Source: Legionella_C dresdenensis | Lineage (GTDB): Bacteria; Pseudomonadota; Gammaproteobacteria; Legionellales; Legionellaceae | DNA: 64,000 nucleotides | Assembly: GCF_042649825.1 (NCBI RefSeq) | Contig: NZ_JBHSAB010000026.1 | Span: 3,872-67,871, forward strand | Reading direction: 5' to 3' | Shown here: piece after piece, positions 49,945-60,100 of the stretch | Numbering within the stretch: the first letter of the stretch is position 1 | Layout of the letters: each line of letters begins with the position of its first letter | Notes under the pieces: generated by a model | Databases searched by the model: none | Told to the model about the DNA's origin: nothing | Seen by the model: the letters and a program-made list of their open reading frames with translations, nothing else | Position numbers and translations under genes: made by a program

Positions 49945-50832
49945 TTAGTGCACTCCTTGCGCCACAAGATCCCTACCTAATATTTTTTCCAGGCCAAAGC
50001 AGGTATGGCGGCTTTGACTATGGCTAAAAGTCGTTTTACCCGTGGTTTTCTGAATATCATAAAACCAGGTTTCACCAGCAGTAGTCTGGGAAGAGCATTC
50101 CAGAAAACCATCCGAACACGGTTTCAGATACCACTGCGTCATTTTCAAACCGATATTTAACAAATAGCCATTACAGTAACTGGCAGGGGTGAAAGGGGAG
50201 GCGGTTACATCGGTGCTGACCACAACCCGGAATGGAACCGGCAGAGAAATACGGTCAGGAGTACCAAAAAGCAACTCGCCATTTAACAGCGCCATATCCC
50301 CGATTCGCTGCTGGCGGACAGAATCATTACGATAACCGAGTAACCAGCCCACTGATTCGCCAAAAATATTACCATCATTCACTTCATCCGCCAGCGGTGT
50401 GCCGCCGCTTGAGGGCGACAGGGCAATGACCTGTTTGATTTTTTGTGATAATTCATAATAGCGGGGGTCGTAAGTCGGATTTGATAATATCCAGCGCATG
50501 ATATTACCGCCGTTAGAATGGCTGTAAACAATGAGCTTATCGATTTTTTTATCTGTGATGAATGACAATAACTGATCAACTGTACAACCGGCAGCATCTT
50601 CATGCCACAGATTCTGGCCATAATCGCAAGCTACGACAATATAATTCTGCTCATTGAGCAGATAATGACTCATTTCTTCAATAAAATCCTTTTTCCAATA
50701 GTTGCCTTCTGCATCAGTCCGATGATCATTAGTGCCATGAACAAAGGCAATCCCGAGATTATTCGGTTCACTGTAAGCGTACATGGATAAAAGCAGGAAT
50801 AGCAGACAAATAATAAAACGCGGCAGGTCCAT
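49945..50832 (-). CDS. Exported alpha/beta hydrolase, lipase/esterase-like
   Basis: 295 residues from the ATG at 50832 (MDLPRFIICLLFLLLSMYAYS), an N-terminal signal peptide. A longer reading from 50991 lacks a signal and is only frame extension. Family signs: GIAFVHGTND after the first strand (HG oxyanion motif), the nucleophile elbow VYSHSNGGNIM (SHSNG rather than the usual GxSxG, Ser in the centre), a likely catalytic Asp in the NDGNI/DRIS region and a late His (SRHTCFG). Substrate unknown. It forms an operon with the next gene (exactly abutting). Confidence 0.72.
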   Translation of the reverse strand: MDLPRFIICLLFLLLSMYAYSEPNNLGIAFVHGTNDHRTDAEGNYWKKDFIEEMSHYLLNEQNYIVVACDYGQNLWHEDAAGCTVDQLLSFITDKKIDKLIVYSHSNGGNIMRWILSNPTYDPRYYELSQKIKQVIALSPSSGGTPLADEVNDGNIFGESVGWLLGYRNDSVRQQRIGDMALLNGELLFGTPDRISLPVPFRVVVSTDVTASPFTPASYCNGYLLNIGLKMTQWYLKPCSDGFLECSSQTTAGETWFYDIQKTTGKTTFSHSQSRHTCFGLEKILGRDLVAQGVH

Positions 50833-50968
50833 TTTGTATAAGCCATTTCGTAATGAAACAATATCTATACCACAGCCCAGAGGAAGAGAGCAAGAAAGAT
50901 GATGTGGGCTTGCTACATTATTGTTATATGATACTCTGATCAGCATTTTTAAAACGGATATATCAGTT

Positions 50969-52990
50969 ATGGTTGCCGAAGAAATTGTCAATAATGCAGA
51001 ACAACTGCGTCAGCAGATCAGACTTTATGACTACCACTATTATACCCTGGACGAACCCTTGGTGCCCGATAGCGAATACGATCGTTGTTTCCGGGCATTG
51101 CAGGCAATTGAAGCAGAATATCCCGAGCTGATTACACCCGACTCACCGACCCAACGGGTAGGAGGAACCGTTTCCAGTACATTTGAACCCGTGGTTCATC
51201 GCCAATCCATGCTTTCGCTCGGCAATGTGTTCAGCGAAGAAGAGCTGCATGCTTTCATCAAGCGCGTAGCAGAACGGCTTGATTACAATGAGCAGGCGCT
51301 GGCATTTACCTGTGAGCCCAAACTGGATGGCCTTGCGGTCAATCTGACTTATGAAAATGGCGTACTCACCTCAGCTGCCACTCGCGGTGACGGTACAGTA
51401 GGCGAAAATATAACCAATAATATCAGAACCATCCCCTCAGTTCCGCTAAAATTAATCACTGATACACCTCCTGCTTTGTTGGAAGTGCGTGGTGAAGTCT
51501 ATATGCCCAAAGCCGGTTTTGAGCAATTTAATGAAAAAGCACGCCTGGCAGGCGAAAAAATATTTGCCAACCCACGTAATGCCGCAGCGGGTAGTCTGCG
51601 CCAGCTAAATTCTAAAATTACTGCGTCCAGACCATTGGCCATGTATTGCTATGGTATTGGCGCTCATGAAGGGATTGAATTGCCAGGCAGTCATTTTGAA
51701 CAGCTGCAATTATTACGTACTTTAGGGTTCAGAGTATCTGAGGAAAATAAAAAAATTACTGGTATGGCGGGTTGCCTTGCTTATTATTATGAATTGCAAC
51801 AGCGCAGAAATTCCCTGCCATATGAAATCGATGGGGTAGTCTATAAAATAGACAGTATTCGCCAACAACAGGATTTAGGCTATGTAGCGCGTGCGCCTCG
51901 TTTTGCCTGCGCCCACAAATACCCTGCCCATGAAGAAATGACCGAAATCATCGCAGTTGATTTTCAGGTTGGACGCACCGGAGCCTTAACCCCAGTGGCA
52001 CGGTTAAAACCAGTAACAGTTGCCGGAGTGACAGTTAGCAATGCCACGCTGCATAATATGGATGAAATTGAACGTAAAGGGATACGGATTGGAGATACAG
52101 TCGTTATTCGCCGTGCCGGCGATGTCATTCCCGAAGTGGTAAGCGTAGTGACGGAAAAACGGCCTGCCGACACAAAAGCGATTGTATTGCCGGAAAATTG
52201 CCCGGTATGTCAGGCTGAAGTCATCCGGGAGCAGGATGAAGCTGTTGCCCGTTGCACAGGCGGTCTGTTCTGCCGGGCGCAATTAAAACGAATGATCTGG
52301 CATTTTGCATCCCGTAAGGCAATGGCAATCGACGGCCTCGGTGAAGTTATTATTGAACAGCTTGTTGACTTGAATAAAATTAAAGATGTTGCTGATTTAT
52401 ATACCCTCAGCCTTGATGAGTTGGCTGGCTTGCCGCGCATGGGAATTAAATCTGCGCAGAATGTGCTGGCTGCCCTTGAGAAAAGTAAATCAACCACGCT
52501 CAAGCGTTTTATCTACGCTTTGGGAGTACGGGAGATTGGAGAGGTGAGCGCAGGCGTGTTGGCTGTCCATTTTGGCGACATTGCGGCCTTAAAAAGCGCT
52601 TCACTCGAGCAATTAATGGCATTAAAAGATATTGGACCCGTTGGCGCGGAGAATATTGTACACTTTTTTATGCAACAACATAATTGCGAGGTCATAGACA
52701 AGCTGATTGCCGCAGGGATTCATTGGCCGATACAGGTAAGACAGGAAGTGGATCACAATAATCCGCTGTTCGGCAAAACAGTCGTTTTAACCGGCACGTT
52801 GCCAACGATGAGCCGGGAACAGGCAAAAGCAAGGCTGGAGGCGGTTGGAGCTAAAGTGACCGGAAGCGTTTCCGCCAAAACGGATTATGTGCTTGCTGGC
52901 AGTGAAGCCGGCTCCAAGCTGGAGAAGGCGTTGCAATTAGGTGTGGCAGTGATCAGTGAAGATGATTTGTTACACATGCTGGAGAAGTAA
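50969..52990 (+). CDS. ligA: NAD-dependent DNA ligase LigA
   Basis: About 673 residues from ATG 50969; the longer reading from 50921 is not family-like. LigA joins nicks using NAD+. Order: domain Ia (YDYHYYTLDEPLVPDSEYDR), adenylation domain with Lys118 in CEPKLDGLAVN, OB fold (FQVGRTGALTPVARL), Cys4 zinc finger (CPVC...C...C), helix-hairpin-helix repeats and a C-terminal BRCT domain (KTVVLTGTLPTMSREQAKAR). Single-copy essential gene in most bacteria. It runs toward the mitochondrial-carrier gene; the two stop codons are only a few bases apart. Confidence 0.97.
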   Translation: MVAEEIVNNAEQLRQQIRLYDYHYYTLDEPLVPDSEYDRCFRALQAIEAEYPELITPDSPTQRVGGTVSSTFEPVVHRQSMLSLGNVFSEEELHAFIKRVAERLDYNEQALAFTCEPKLDGLAVNLTYENGVLTSAATRGDGTVGENITNNIRTIPSVPLKLITDTPPALLEVRGEVYMPKAGFEQFNEKARLAGEKIFANPRNAAAGSLRQLNSKITASRPLAMYCYGIGAHEGIELPGSHFEQLQLLRTLGFRVSEENKKITGMAGCLAYYYELQQRRNSLPYEIDGVVYKIDSIRQQQDLGYVARAPRFACAHKYPAHEEMTEIIAVDFQVGRTGALTPVARLKPVTVAGVTVSNATLHNMDEIERKGIRIGDTVVIRRAGDVIPEVVSVVTEKRPADTKAIVLPENCPVCQAEVIREQDEAVARCTGGLFCRAQLKRMIWHFASRKAMAIDGLGEVIIEQLVDLNKIKDVADLYTLSLDELAGLPRMGIKSAQNVLAALEKSKSTTLKRFIYALGVREIGEVSAGVLAVHFGDIAALKSASLEQLMALKDIGPVGAENIVHFFMQQHNCEVIDKLIAAGIHWPIQVRQEVDHNNPLFGKTVVLTGTLPTMSREQAKARLEAVGAKVTGSVSAKTDYVLAGSEAGSKLEKALQLGVAVISEDDLLHMLEK

Positions 52991-52992
52991 TA

Positions 52993-54021
52993 TTAACCAC
53001 TGACCGGTTGCGGCGCTTGTTCAGGGTGAACCTGCGCTGTCTCCTCGACGGGTTGTCTGACGCTGTTCTGCCGGGGTTTAAAGAAGCAGGCATTATTTTT
53101 TGCAAATGAATTTCTGCCATCATTTGTTCCCGTCTTGAATACTTTGTTTTCAAGAAAGCAGGAAACCAATTGAATTACGCTAAAACTGATGAAGATATAA
53201 CCACAATTGATACCATAACTATGCCGGAGCATGCTATAGCCTTCTTTTTGCCATAATTCGCGCATAATTTGTAAAAAAGACGGCACTTTAAGCGTGGCGG
53301 TATCAATCCGCCGCATTTGAATTTTACTTACCCGGTCGAAAATTCCGCACGGGCCTGCTGCCATAAGACTTGCGATTAGACTGGTTGTCGTTGCGTGGGC
53401 AAATGGATGCACTTTTCTTGACAAGTATGGTTCAATCCAGTCGCTTAAGGTTGTCGATGCGCTAAGGCAAAAAAGCGTATTAATAAAATTGCGTGAGCCT
53501 CGCCCGACCATACCCTGTGAGGTAAAAACCAACTTGTTATACGTGCCTTGAATTACAGGGTTCATGCCTAATTCGTACAATATCCGCCTGTTGGAATGAT
53601 ATTGCGTCAGCAGGGTATCTATTAGTGAAATGCAGGCCGAAAGCGTCAGAGTACTGACGGGTTTTGTATTGAATACAGAGTCGAATTGGTTATTAATGGT
53701 ATCCTGATTAGATCGAAGGCCGTTTTGCAGCATGCCTTGTTTGATTGAATTTAAAAAAGCCATAACCAGTAATTGTGATGAGTGTCCACCTAATAAAAGC
53801 GGATTGGATAACGAAAAACTGTTAATTATGCCGGCTTGAAAACGTGACTTGTATAAATCAAAAGGGAATAAAATAGTTGAACCGATAACAGTTGTTAAAC
53901 CGGTTCGCATCAGCGCCTGGATAAACTGGTTCTGGACAAGTTTATAGGATGTTTTTTCTTGATAGCCGGATATATTGTTCTCATGCATGATGGTTTTGCT
54001 TATTAAAAATAAACCTGGCAT
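52993..54021 (-). CDS. Mitochondrial carrier family-like membrane protein
   Basis: 342 residues. The carrier signature P-x-[DE]-x-x-[KR]-x-[RQ] is clear in the first third: FPFDLYKSRFQ (Pro53, Asp55, Lys58). The second third has a weaker version (SLIDTLLTQYH, Asp135), and the last third GIFDRVSKIQMR (Asp229) followed by LWQKEGYSMLRHSYG, the aromatic and glycine motif after each carrier repeat. So the three-repeat plan is preserved with about six helices. Such carriers are eukaryotic; in bacteria they are known mainly from Legionella pneumophila (LncP, a Dot/Icm effector delivered to mitochondria). By that analogy this may be a translocated transporter, but secretion and substrate are not shown. 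The ATG at 54021 has a weak AGGG site; 53988 is an alternative start. Confidence 0.75.
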   Translation of the reverse strand: MPGLFLISKTIMHENNISGYQEKTSYKLVQNQFIQALMRTGLTTVIGSTILFPFDLYKSRFQAGIINSFSLSNPLLLGGHSSQLLVMAFLNSIKQGMLQNGLRSNQDTINNQFDSVFNTKPVSTLTLSACISLIDTLLTQYHSNRRILYELGMNPVIQGTYNKLVFTSQGMVGRGSRNFINTLFCLSASTTLSDWIEPYLSRKVHPFAHATTTSLIASLMAAGPCGIFDRVSKIQMRRIDTATLKVPSFLQIMRELWQKEGYSMLRHSYGINCGYIFISFSVIQLVSCFLENKVFKTGTNDGRNSFAKNNACFFKPRQNSVRQPVEETAQVHPEQAPQPVSG

Positions 54022-54101
54022 TTTGCCCTAGTTGAAAAAAATTATAAATAGATTCAACGAATAATCATACACATAACGCCATTGTTGTTAAGTTACACGC
54101 T

Positions 54102-54191
54102 GTCATTCCCGCGAAGGCGGGAATCCATCTCTCAAACTGACTCTTTACCTTGTTTGATAGGTGGATCCCCTTCGCGGGGATGACAAATTTT
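54102..54191. repeat. GTCATTCCCGC-bounded element, second full copy
   Basis: Begins GTCATTCCCGCGAAGGCGGG and ends GATCCCCTTCGCGGGGATGAC plus AAATTTTC; the middle (CTCAAACTGACTCTTTACC) matches the copy at 5551-5642. Position: in the 250-base gap before the PhoD-like gene, which otherwise has nothing visible. Confidence 0.85.
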
Positions 54192-54271
54192 CTTAAGTTA
54201 GACTACAACGCAAAATTGCTGTTTCACAACGTTTTGGCTATTATCAAGCGTCACTGACTGCGGGGAAATAT

Positions 54272-55981
54272 ATGCCTGGAAATGCCCATGTTAAATTACC
54301 GAGTATTAAAAACATTCTTTTTGGCGAGTTGACTTACATCGATTACGAGGGAGATGTAGAGCCGGCTATTGAAGATGACAGGGTCAGTATTAAAGCGGCG
54401 CTCAGGCTTGATAAATCTTATGAGTATACTGATTTCACATTAATGTTGGCCTCTCAGAATGAGGAAAAGCCAATAGTGATGTACATCCCGGCAGAGAATG
54501 CTGATAGCAGGGCGATCAAAAAAGGCAAAACAAAAGCAGGATTTTTGCATTTCCCTTTGCGCGAACTTAATTGCAATGAATCATATGGTTATCAAATTTT
54601 ATATAAAGGAAAACCACTACAAATATTCAAGGATAAACATCCTCCAGAAGATACTCAGGTCTTTATCCGAACGCCTCCTGCCCGTCAGGATCCCTTGCCC
54701 ATTAAAATAGCCGTTGGCGGTGATCAGGAACGTATGGAGCAATTCAATCCGCTAGGGGCTTGTTTGGGGCTGGATAACCAGAAATATACCAGTCTGCTCT
54801 ACACGCATATTAAAAGCCAGCCCTTCAATCTGTTTGCTCATTTAGGTGATCTATACAATGGCGAGTGGTTTATTTCCTTCCAAAACCTGTTTCGGCGCGG
54901 ACGAAAATTTATAGAGTATCAGGTACGGTCGTTACAGGCTTATCGCGCTAATCTGGCTGGTGATTTCGGTACTCCGGCAGAAAATAATCTGGCTCATATC
55001 GCAGGGGGCACCTGTGTGGTAGTGGATGATCATGATATCGGCCAGAATAATGCCGGTCCGCCGGTTACCAATAAGCAGAAAAAAGCGCAACGTAAAATGG
55101 TGGATGCATTTCATGAAATGGGATTAATGCAGGATTTTCTTGCTGCCGATAAAGAAGGCCCGTATTTCAATACCCGTATTGGTCAACATGAATTTTTCTT
55201 TTTGAATAACCGCTTTACCCAGAATAGAACAAGTGAAGAGGCTTATTTACTCGGCGATAAGCAATGGGCCTGGCTTGAAGCCTCATTAGCGGGATCAAAA
55301 GCCGGCAATAAAATTATTGTTTCGCCCTTGCCGTTAGCGATGGGTAAAAGTCCAACAGAAGATTACCGAGGCCATCCTAAAGAATGGCATCGCTTTATGC
55401 AATTATGCCGGAAATATTCAGTTGGCGCTGTACTGACCGCAGATTCACATAATTATAGCCATACTGAATTCCATGTACGCGAATTTCCAGACGATAAACC
55501 CTGGATAGTCAATCAGCATCTTGTCGGTACATTAGGCGGTAAGGCGCAGCATATAACCGCAGAAGAAAAGAAAAGTATAAACCTGCTGGGCAGACAGCCA
55601 TTAATGCCGGAAGATGCTAAAATAAAAGAATTATACCGAGGCTCGCGGGTAAAAGCTTATTTTTCACCTGATGAAAATCAGGCATTATTACCGCATGAGG
55701 GCGAGGAGAGCGAATGGACAAAACCTGGCGAGTGGGAGAAGGATACTTACGGTTATCTGGGTATCACGCTTTCATCAGAACCCGAAGAGGATAATGAACA
55801 GGGCAACGTAATATTTCAGGAGGAGAACGGCGACCAGATTGAGATGGTCAATTTCCATTCCAGAAAAAATCGCGAAAATCGTGATAACGTATCCGTTGGC
55901 AGGGTGGAGGCTGCATTTTTTGCCTGCACTAAAAAATCAGGTGTGGTAAGGGAAGAACCCAGATTAGCATTTAGATATTAA
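54272..55981 (+). CDS. PhoD-like metallophosphatase
   Basis: 569 residues. An N-terminal beta-rich domain (about 1-130; ESYGYQILYKGKPL) is followed by a metallophosphoesterase core with VGGDQE, HLGDLYNGEW, CVVVDDHDIGQNNAG (the DDHD metal motif) and TADSHNYSH. This matches PhoD/phosphodiesterase enzymes that remove phosphate from phosphodiesters and monoesters. No signal peptide is visible, unlike most PhoD proteins, which use the Tat route, so this one may be cytoplasmic or exported by another system. The ribosome site GGGGAAA is good. Followed 14 bases later by the serine hydrolase, probably one transcript. Confidence 0.82.
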   Translation: MPGNAHVKLPSIKNILFGELTYIDYEGDVEPAIEDDRVSIKAALRLDKSYEYTDFTLMLASQNEEKPIVMYIPAENADSRAIKKGKTKAGFLHFPLRELNCNESYGYQILYKGKPLQIFKDKHPPEDTQVFIRTPPARQDPLPIKIAVGGDQERMEQFNPLGACLGLDNQKYTSLLYTHIKSQPFNLFAHLGDLYNGEWFISFQNLFRRGRKFIEYQVRSLQAYRANLAGDFGTPAENNLAHIAGGTCVVVDDHDIGQNNAGPPVTNKQKKAQRKMVDAFHEMGLMQDFLAADKEGPYFNTRIGQHEFFFLNNRFTQNRTSEEAYLLGDKQWAWLEASLAGSKAGNKIIVSPLPLAMGKSPTEDYRGHPKEWHRFMQLCRKYSVGAVLTADSHNYSHTEFHVREFPDDKPWIVNQHLVGTLGGKAQHITAEEKKSINLLGRQPLMPEDAKIKELYRGSRVKAYFSPDENQALLPHEGEESEWTKPGEWEKDTYGYLGITLSSEPEEDNEQGNVIFQEENGDQIEMVNFHSRKNRENRDNVSVGRVEAAFFACTKKSGVVREEPRLAFRY

Positions 55982-55995
55982 TCAGGAGATTAAAA

Positions 55996-57063
55996 GTGAA
56001 TAAACGGATATTATTGATTGCGATTATACTCCAGGCGCAATCCTGTTTTGCCATCTCGCCTGCAACGGAGCAGGCAATTGATAACATTGTGGCTAATGCA
56101 ATGGCTCAGGGCAATATCCCGGGGTTGGCGTTGGCTGTGATGGTCGATGGCAAGCCTTATCTGAAGAAAGGATATGGCTATGCAGATATCGAGCAAAAAA
56201 TACCGGTTAGGCCAGGTACGCTTTTTGGGATTGGTTCTGTATCGAAAGTCATTACGGCGTTCGGTTTGATGACTTTAGTGCAGGAGCAGAAAGTTAATCT
56301 CGATGATTCAGTATTAAAATATATTCCTGAAGCGCCTCGGAAATGGAAAACCGTAACAATCAGGGAGTTGCTTTCTCATTCAAGCGGTATTCCGCAGCAT
56401 TACGGTCCTCACTTGCCCTGGCCAAAAACGTGGCAGCAAGTAAGGAATTTGCCGATGGAGTTTACTCCGGGTACGGATATTAAATATAACAACTTTGGTT
56501 ACATTGTCTTAGGTAAAGTCATTGAGAATGCAAGCGGGCAAAATCTGGATGATTTTTTAGCGCAACGAATTTTTGCTCCTCTGGCCATGCATAAGACCGG
56601 TTTTCCCCTTAGTCAGGCTCCCGCAGGGCTGGCTGTCGGTTACGGCGTACAAAATGGGCAAATCGTTGTTAGAAATAATCAACGTCCATGGCTGCAAATG
56701 TGGAGTTCAGGCGGTATCGTTTCAACATTGGGTAATATGGCAAGATGGGATGCTGCAATGACGGCAGGCCAGTTACTGTCAGCGGAGAGTTATCGCCAAA
56801 TGTGGACACCGGTTCTTTTATTAAATGGCAAACCGGCTGGCCGTAAAAATTGGGCATGGTCGCTTGGATGGCAGGTTTCTTATCAGAACAATAAACTGGT
56901 CGCTGAAAAAGACGGCGCGATTACAGGATACTCTAGCTGGATATCAAGACACATAGACGATAAAGTGTCGATCATTATCCTGACTAATAAAAAGCGGACG
57001 CAATTAAAGCGGCTGTCTAACCAGATTTTCAGGCAAGTGATGCAGCAGCCGGTTGTCCGGTGA
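55996..57063 (+). CDS. Exported serine hydrolase, beta-lactamase/EstB family (class C fold)
   Basis: 355 residues from a GTG start with AGGAG upstream. Signal peptide LLIAIILQAQSCFA, then the penicillin-binding fold: S-x-x-K at Ser81-Lys84 (GSVSKVITAFGLM), Y-x-N in KYNNFGYIVLG, and a late DGAITGYSSW loop in the KTG position. Many such proteins are esterases or D-aminopeptidases rather than beta-lactamases, and a resistance role should not be assumed. Downstream, a stable hairpin (57075-57093) follows the stop codon. Likely periplasmic. Confidence 0.85.
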   Translation: MNKRILLIAIILQAQSCFAISPATEQAIDNIVANAMAQGNIPGLALAVMVDGKPYLKKGYGYADIEQKIPVRPGTLFGIGSVSKVITAFGLMTLVQEQKVNLDDSVLKYIPEAPRKWKTVTIRELLSHSSGIPQHYGPHLPWPKTWQQVRNLPMEFTPGTDIKYNNFGYIVLGKVIENASGQNLDDFLAQRIFAPLAMHKTGFPLSQAPAGLAVGYGVQNGQIVVRNNQRPWLQMWSSGGIVSTLGNMARWDAAMTAGQLLSAESYRQMWTPVLLLNGKPAGRKNWAWSLGWQVSYQNNKLVAEKDGAITGYSSWISRHIDDKVSIIILTNKKRTQLKRLSNQIFRQVMQQPVVR

Positions 57064-57074
57064 ATAAAATTGAA

Positions 57075-57093
57075 CTTGCCCTGAAAGGGCGAG
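57075..57093 (+). terminator. Hairpin after the serine hydrolase gene
   Basis: CTTGCCCT pairs with AGGGCGAG around a GAA loop, 12 bases after the stop codon. No T-run follows, so it may slow or protect the transcript rather than end it. Confidence 0.4.
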
Positions 57094-57138
57094 TCAGTTA
57101 CAGTTCACACAATAAATACTGGTAAGCTGGTTTAACTC

Positions 57139-60100
57139 ATGTCATCACGCTTTGTTCATCTACGCATTCATACCGAGTTTTCTATGGTTGACGGTTTGGT
57201 CCGAATCAAGCCGTTAATGAAAGCGGTCAGTGAACGTGGTATGAACGCTGTTGCTGTAACCGATTTCTGCAATCTGTTTGCAGCAGTGAAGGTATTTAAA
57301 ACAGCGGTTGATAATGGGGTAAAGCCTATACTGGGCGGTGATTTACCCTGCCATTATGCCGACAAACCCGAGCAATTATCTTCTCTGGTCTTGCTCTGCC
57401 AAAACATGACTGGTTATAAAAATTTGACCTGTCTGGTGTCCAAAGCTTATCAGGAAGGACAGTATTTAGGTCAACCACGGATTCATTATGAATGGCTGCC
57501 AGAATATGCAGAGGGCATAATTGCACTCTCAGGGGGCAGGACAGGTGTAATCGGCAAGGCGTTACTGGCTGGGGATTTAGCCGGCGCTTATGAACTGGCG
57601 CGGTCATTTTCCCAATTATTTCCCAATCGTTTTTACATTGAAATTCAGCGCACAGGCCGTAATGATGAAGCGGTTTATAATGAACAGGTTGTTAAACTGG
57701 CAGAAGAATTAAACCTGCCGCTTGTTGCGACAAACGACGTACGCTTTATAGATCAAAGTGATTTTGATGCTCATGAGGCCAGAGTTTGTATTCATCAGGG
57801 TTACTCGCTGGCTGATCCGCGCCGTTCCTATGAATACAGTACACAGCAATATTTGCGTTCTGCCGATGAGATGGCAGAGCTGTTCAACGATTTGCCGCAA
57901 GCGATAGAAAATACCGTGCAGATTAGCCAGCGCTGTACCGTAAAACTTGATTTGGGCAATAACTATTTACCCAATTTTCCTATACCGGATGGCTCCAGCG
58001 TCGAAGAGTATTTATCGCAGTTGTCGCGTGAAGGATTGGAAGAGCGGCTGCAACAGATATTCCGTGATAAGCTGCCAGAAGAACTGGCGCAATTACGGAT
58101 CCCTTATGACAAGCGATTACAGGTAGAGCTTGATGTAATTAACAATATGGGATTTCCAGGCTACTTTCTGATTGTGGCTGACTTTATCCAGTGGGCCAAG
58201 CAAAATAGCGTGCCCGTAGGGCCAGGCCGTGGTTCGGGAGCGGGATCGCTGGTTGCTTACGCCTTAAAAATTACGGATCTTGATCCCTTACTTTATGAGT
58301 TGCTGTTTGAGCGTTTCCTGAATCCCGAACGGGTATCAATGCCGGATTTTGATATTGACTTCTGTATGGAAGGACGCGATCGGGTCATTGAGTATGTGGC
58401 TGAAAAATATGGCCGGCAGAGCGTTTCCCAGATTATTACCTTCGGTACTATGGCGGCGAAAGCGGTAGTCCGCGATGTGGGGCGCGTTCTTGGGCATCCC
58501 TATGGCTTCGTCGATAAAATTGCCAAGCTGATTCCTTTTGAAATCGGGATAACCTTAAGTAAGGCGCTGGAAGATGAAGAGGAATTGCAACGGCGTTATC
58601 AGGATGAAGAAGAGGTCAAGGAATTAATTGATCTGGCTCTGAAACTGGAGGGAATAACCCGTAACGCAGGTAAGCATGCCGGAGGCGTGGTTATTGCACC
58701 ATCACGATTGACAGATTTTACCGCTATTTATTGCGAGCAGGGATCGAACCAGCTGGTCAGCCAGTTTGACAAGGACGATGTTGAAGCCGCAGGTTTGGTC
58801 AAATTCGATTTTCTGGGCTTACGTACCTTAACCATTATCGATTGGGCTTTACGTACGGTGAACGAGCAGAAATCAGCTGCCAATGAGCCTTTGGTTGATA
58901 TTGCCCTGATTCCAACCGATGACAAAGCCTCATTTGATTTATTGAAAGCTTGCCAGACAACAGCAGTATTTCAGCTGGAGTCGCGCGGGATGAAAGAATT
59001 AATCAGCCGCCTGCAGCCAGACTGTTTTGAAGACATTATTGCGTTAGTGGCGCTCTTCCGGCCCGGGCCATTGCAATCCGGGATGGTGGATGACTTTATC
59101 GATCGTAAGCATGGCCGCGCTGTGGTTGAATACCCTCATCCTGATCTTGAGTCAATTTTAAAGCCGACCTATGGCGTTATTCTTTATCAAGAACAGGTTA
59201 TGCAGATTGCTCAGGTTCTTGCAAACTATACTCTCGGCGCTGCTGACATGCTCCGACGGGCGATGGGTAAGAAAAAACCCGAGGAGATGGCCAAACAGCG
59301 CGAGATCTTCACAGCAGGCGCGACAGCGCGCGGGGTAGCAGAGGAAACCGCTACTTATATCTTTGACCTGATGGAAAAATTTGCCGGTTACGGATTTAAT
59401 AAATCGCATTCGGCAGCCTACGCACTGGTTGCTTACCAGACTGCCTGGCTGAAGGCCCATTATCCTGCAGCATTTATGGCGGCGGTGATGTCGTCGGATA
59501 TGGATAATACCGATAAAGTGGTGACCTTCATTAATGAATGCGTCCAGATGAAATTAAAGGTTTCACCGCCGTCTATCAATCATTCCAATTACATGTTTAC
59601 CGTTGCCGATGATAAAACAGTTTTCTATGGCCTGGGGGCAATCAAGGGCGTTGGCGAGTCGGCGATTAACTGCATTATCAATGAGCGTAAGAATAAACCC
59701 TTTACCGGCTTGTTTGACTTCTGCAAGCGGCTTGATTTGCGCAAGGTGAATCGACGGGTGCTGGAAGCGTTAATTAAAAGCGGCGCGATGGATGACTGGC
59801 AAGTAGAGCGTGCGGTATTGTTTGCATCGCTGGAAAAAGCGTTGAAAATGGCCGAGAAAAGCCAGCAGAATTTAATCAGCGGCCAGGCTGATTTGTTTTC
59901 ATTAATCGATGATTCGGATACTGAAGAGGATTATGTTCCCTGCAAACCCTGGCCAGCTATGCAGCGTCTGGATGGTGAGAAAGAAACCCTGGGGTTATAT
60001 TTAACCGGCCACCCGACCACGCAATATAGTCAGGAGTTTAAAAATACCATTACTCAGATAGGGTATCTGAATCCCTCCATGGCTAAAAAAGCCTGGGTGT

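Noticed and set aside
55996..57063. Antibiotic resistance beta-lactamase
   Set aside because: The S-x-x-K and Y-x-N motifs are shared with esterases and peptidases of the same fold; nothing shows beta-lactam hydrolysis.
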